Source: Muribaculaceae bacterium
Lineage (GTDB): Bacteria > Bacteroidota > Bacteroidia > Bacteroidales > Muribaculaceae
NCBI GenBank assembly: GCA_021443235.1
Contig: JABUUJ010000006.1
Location: forward strand, 1-18,143
Reading direction: 5' to 3'
DNA length: 18,143 nt
Shown: positions 17,704 to 18,143 of the stretch, piece after piece
How positions within the stretch are numbered: the stretch's first letter is position 1
Layout: the number at the start of each line of letters is the position of its first letter
The notes under the pieces: model-generated
What the model saw: the letters and a program-made list of their open reading frames with translations, nothing else
Told to the model about the DNA's origin: nothing
Database searches by the model: none
Translations under genes and position numbers: made by a program

Positions 17704-17810
17704 AGATTTATTTAGAATGTTTTATATTTTTCTTGCACACACTCAATCACCTGTGCCTCACCCACCTACGCCACTAAGCGTAAACGGGCAAGCGCCAGGC
17801 GCACTATATT
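17704..17810 (-). promoter_or_regulatory. 5' leader of the nuoA transcript
   Basis: This is the predicted untranslated leader of about 105 nt between the nuoA promoter and the nuoA start. Its distal half is GC-rich, with two small hairpins: TACGC/GCGTA (17767-17771 with 17778-17782, 6-nt loop) and GCGC/GCGC (within 17792-17802). The last 30 nt before the start are A/T-rich (TATAAAACATTCTAAATAAA), typical of Bacteroidota translation starts that lack a Shine-Dalgarno. No known riboswitch or leader-peptide pattern was recognised. Confidence 0.4.
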
Positions 17811-17816
17811 GTGTTG

Positions 17817-17848
17817 CAAAGTTAAGAAAATTCCCCCACACAACCAAA
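17817..17848 (-). promoter_or_regulatory. Bacteroidota-type promoter of the nuo/atp cluster
   Basis: On the minus strand there is TTTG at 17848-17845, a 20-nt spacer, then TAACTTTG at 17824-17817, an exact match to the Bacteroidota sigma-factor consensus (-33 TTTG, -7 TANNTTTG). Transcription would start near 17810. It is the only consensus match found upstream of any gene in the cluster, and therefore the best candidate to drive nuoA and possibly everything to the terminator at 141-184. Confidence 0.8.
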
Positions 17849-17887
17849 AATTACACCTTAATAATTAGAAACTAAATTTAAATAAAC

Positions 17888-18039
17888 TTTGACTTTGACT
17901 CTGACTTTGACATTGACTCAGACATTGACTTTGACCTTGACTTTGACTCTGACATTGACTTTGACATTCCTCGCCATTAGCCATTAGCCATTAGCTGCCA
18001 TTAGCCATTACCCATTAGCCATTAGCCATTAGCCATTAG
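17888..18039 (-). repeat. Composite tandem-repeat element, copy 2 (inverted relative to copy 1)
   Basis: On the plus strand, 13 hexamers of form NNNGAC (TTTGAC, TCTGAC, ATTGAC, CTTGAC, TCAGAC) run from 17888 to 17965. A junction ATTCCT (17966-17971) and a partial unit follow. Then come nine heptamers, CCATTAG (one CCATTAC), from 17974 to 18039, interrupted once by CTG at 17995-17997. Read on the minus strand this has the same architecture as the element at 7881-8020: heptamers, then junction, then 13 GTCNNN units. Positions 17963-17987 match 7921-7945 exactly in inverted orientation. It lies about 40 bp upstream of the nuoA promoter. Confidence 0.95.
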
Positions 18040-18049
18040 CCAAAAAAAT

Positions 18050-18143
18050 TTGGGCAACTATATACTATTTGACCCCAAGAAAGGGCTGCCGGAGGCAGCA
18101 GATGTCAGTAGGCCTGTATCAGCTGGTTAAGGAGCGAAGCGAC
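18050..18143. other. Unassigned right-edge segment with hairpin and possible gene end
   Basis: A perfect 6-bp hairpin, GCTGCC/GGCAGC with a 3-nt loop, lies at 18085-18099. On the minus strand it is followed by CCTTTCTTGG, a weak terminator-like context. A minus-strand frame is open from the window edge to a TGA at 18107-18105 (ASLLNQLIQAY), which could be the C-terminus of the neighbouring gene. A plus-strand frame is also open from 18050 to a stop at 18128-18130 (ILFDPKKGLPEAADVSRPV), but it has no ATG. I cannot tell whether either is coding or whether this is a dispersed intergenic sequence. Confidence 0.3.

Overview
The window reads as a single-orientation bioenergetic locus of a Bacteroidota bacterium, most likely order Bacteroidales. 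A family such as Muribaculaceae is only a guess. The evidence is the 11-subunit Nuo set with fused NuoCD and no NuoEFG, an F-type ATP synthase in the Bacteroidota gene order with an enlarged subunit a and a minimal epsilon, and two promoters that match the Bacteroidota pattern TTTG-N20-TAACTTTG. All 18 recognisable genes lie on the minus strand, so transcription runs from right to left. All are intact.

Layout in transcription order: a promoter at 17817-17848 and a leader of about 105 nt, then nuoA, nuoB, nuoCD and nuoH (17703 to 13916). Next comes a complete F1Fo-ATP synthase set, atpD-atpC-atpB-atpE-atpF-atpH-atpA-atpG (13853 to 6886). Then the rest of complex I follows, nuoI-J-K-L-M-N (6727 to 214), ending in a strong intrinsic terminator at 141-184. 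The ATP synthase operon is therefore nested inside the nuo operon, exactly between nuoH and nuoI. No convincing terminator lies between nuoA and nuoN, so one very long transcript is possible, perhaps with internal starts. Beyond the terminator, at 76-107, a second promoter points left to an off-window gene.

Functionally, the Nuo genes encode the membrane arm (A, H, J, K, L, M, N) and the Q-module (B, CD, I) of a complex I-like pump that lacks the NADH-oxidising module. The atp genes encode a proton-type F1Fo-ATP synthase that would use the gradient. Physical nesting could couple production of the pump and its consumer.

The most unusual non-coding feature is a composite low-complexity element present twice in inverted orientation, at 7881-8020 (between atpA and atpG) and 17888-18039 (upstream of nuoA). 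Each copy has a heptamer array (AWTGGCT), a fixed junction, and exactly 13 hexamers of the form GTCNNN. The copies share an identical 25-bp core across the junction. The copy inside the operon supplies the atpA stop codon. The last ~100 bases at the right edge hold a hairpin and possible gene-end sequence that cannot be assigned.
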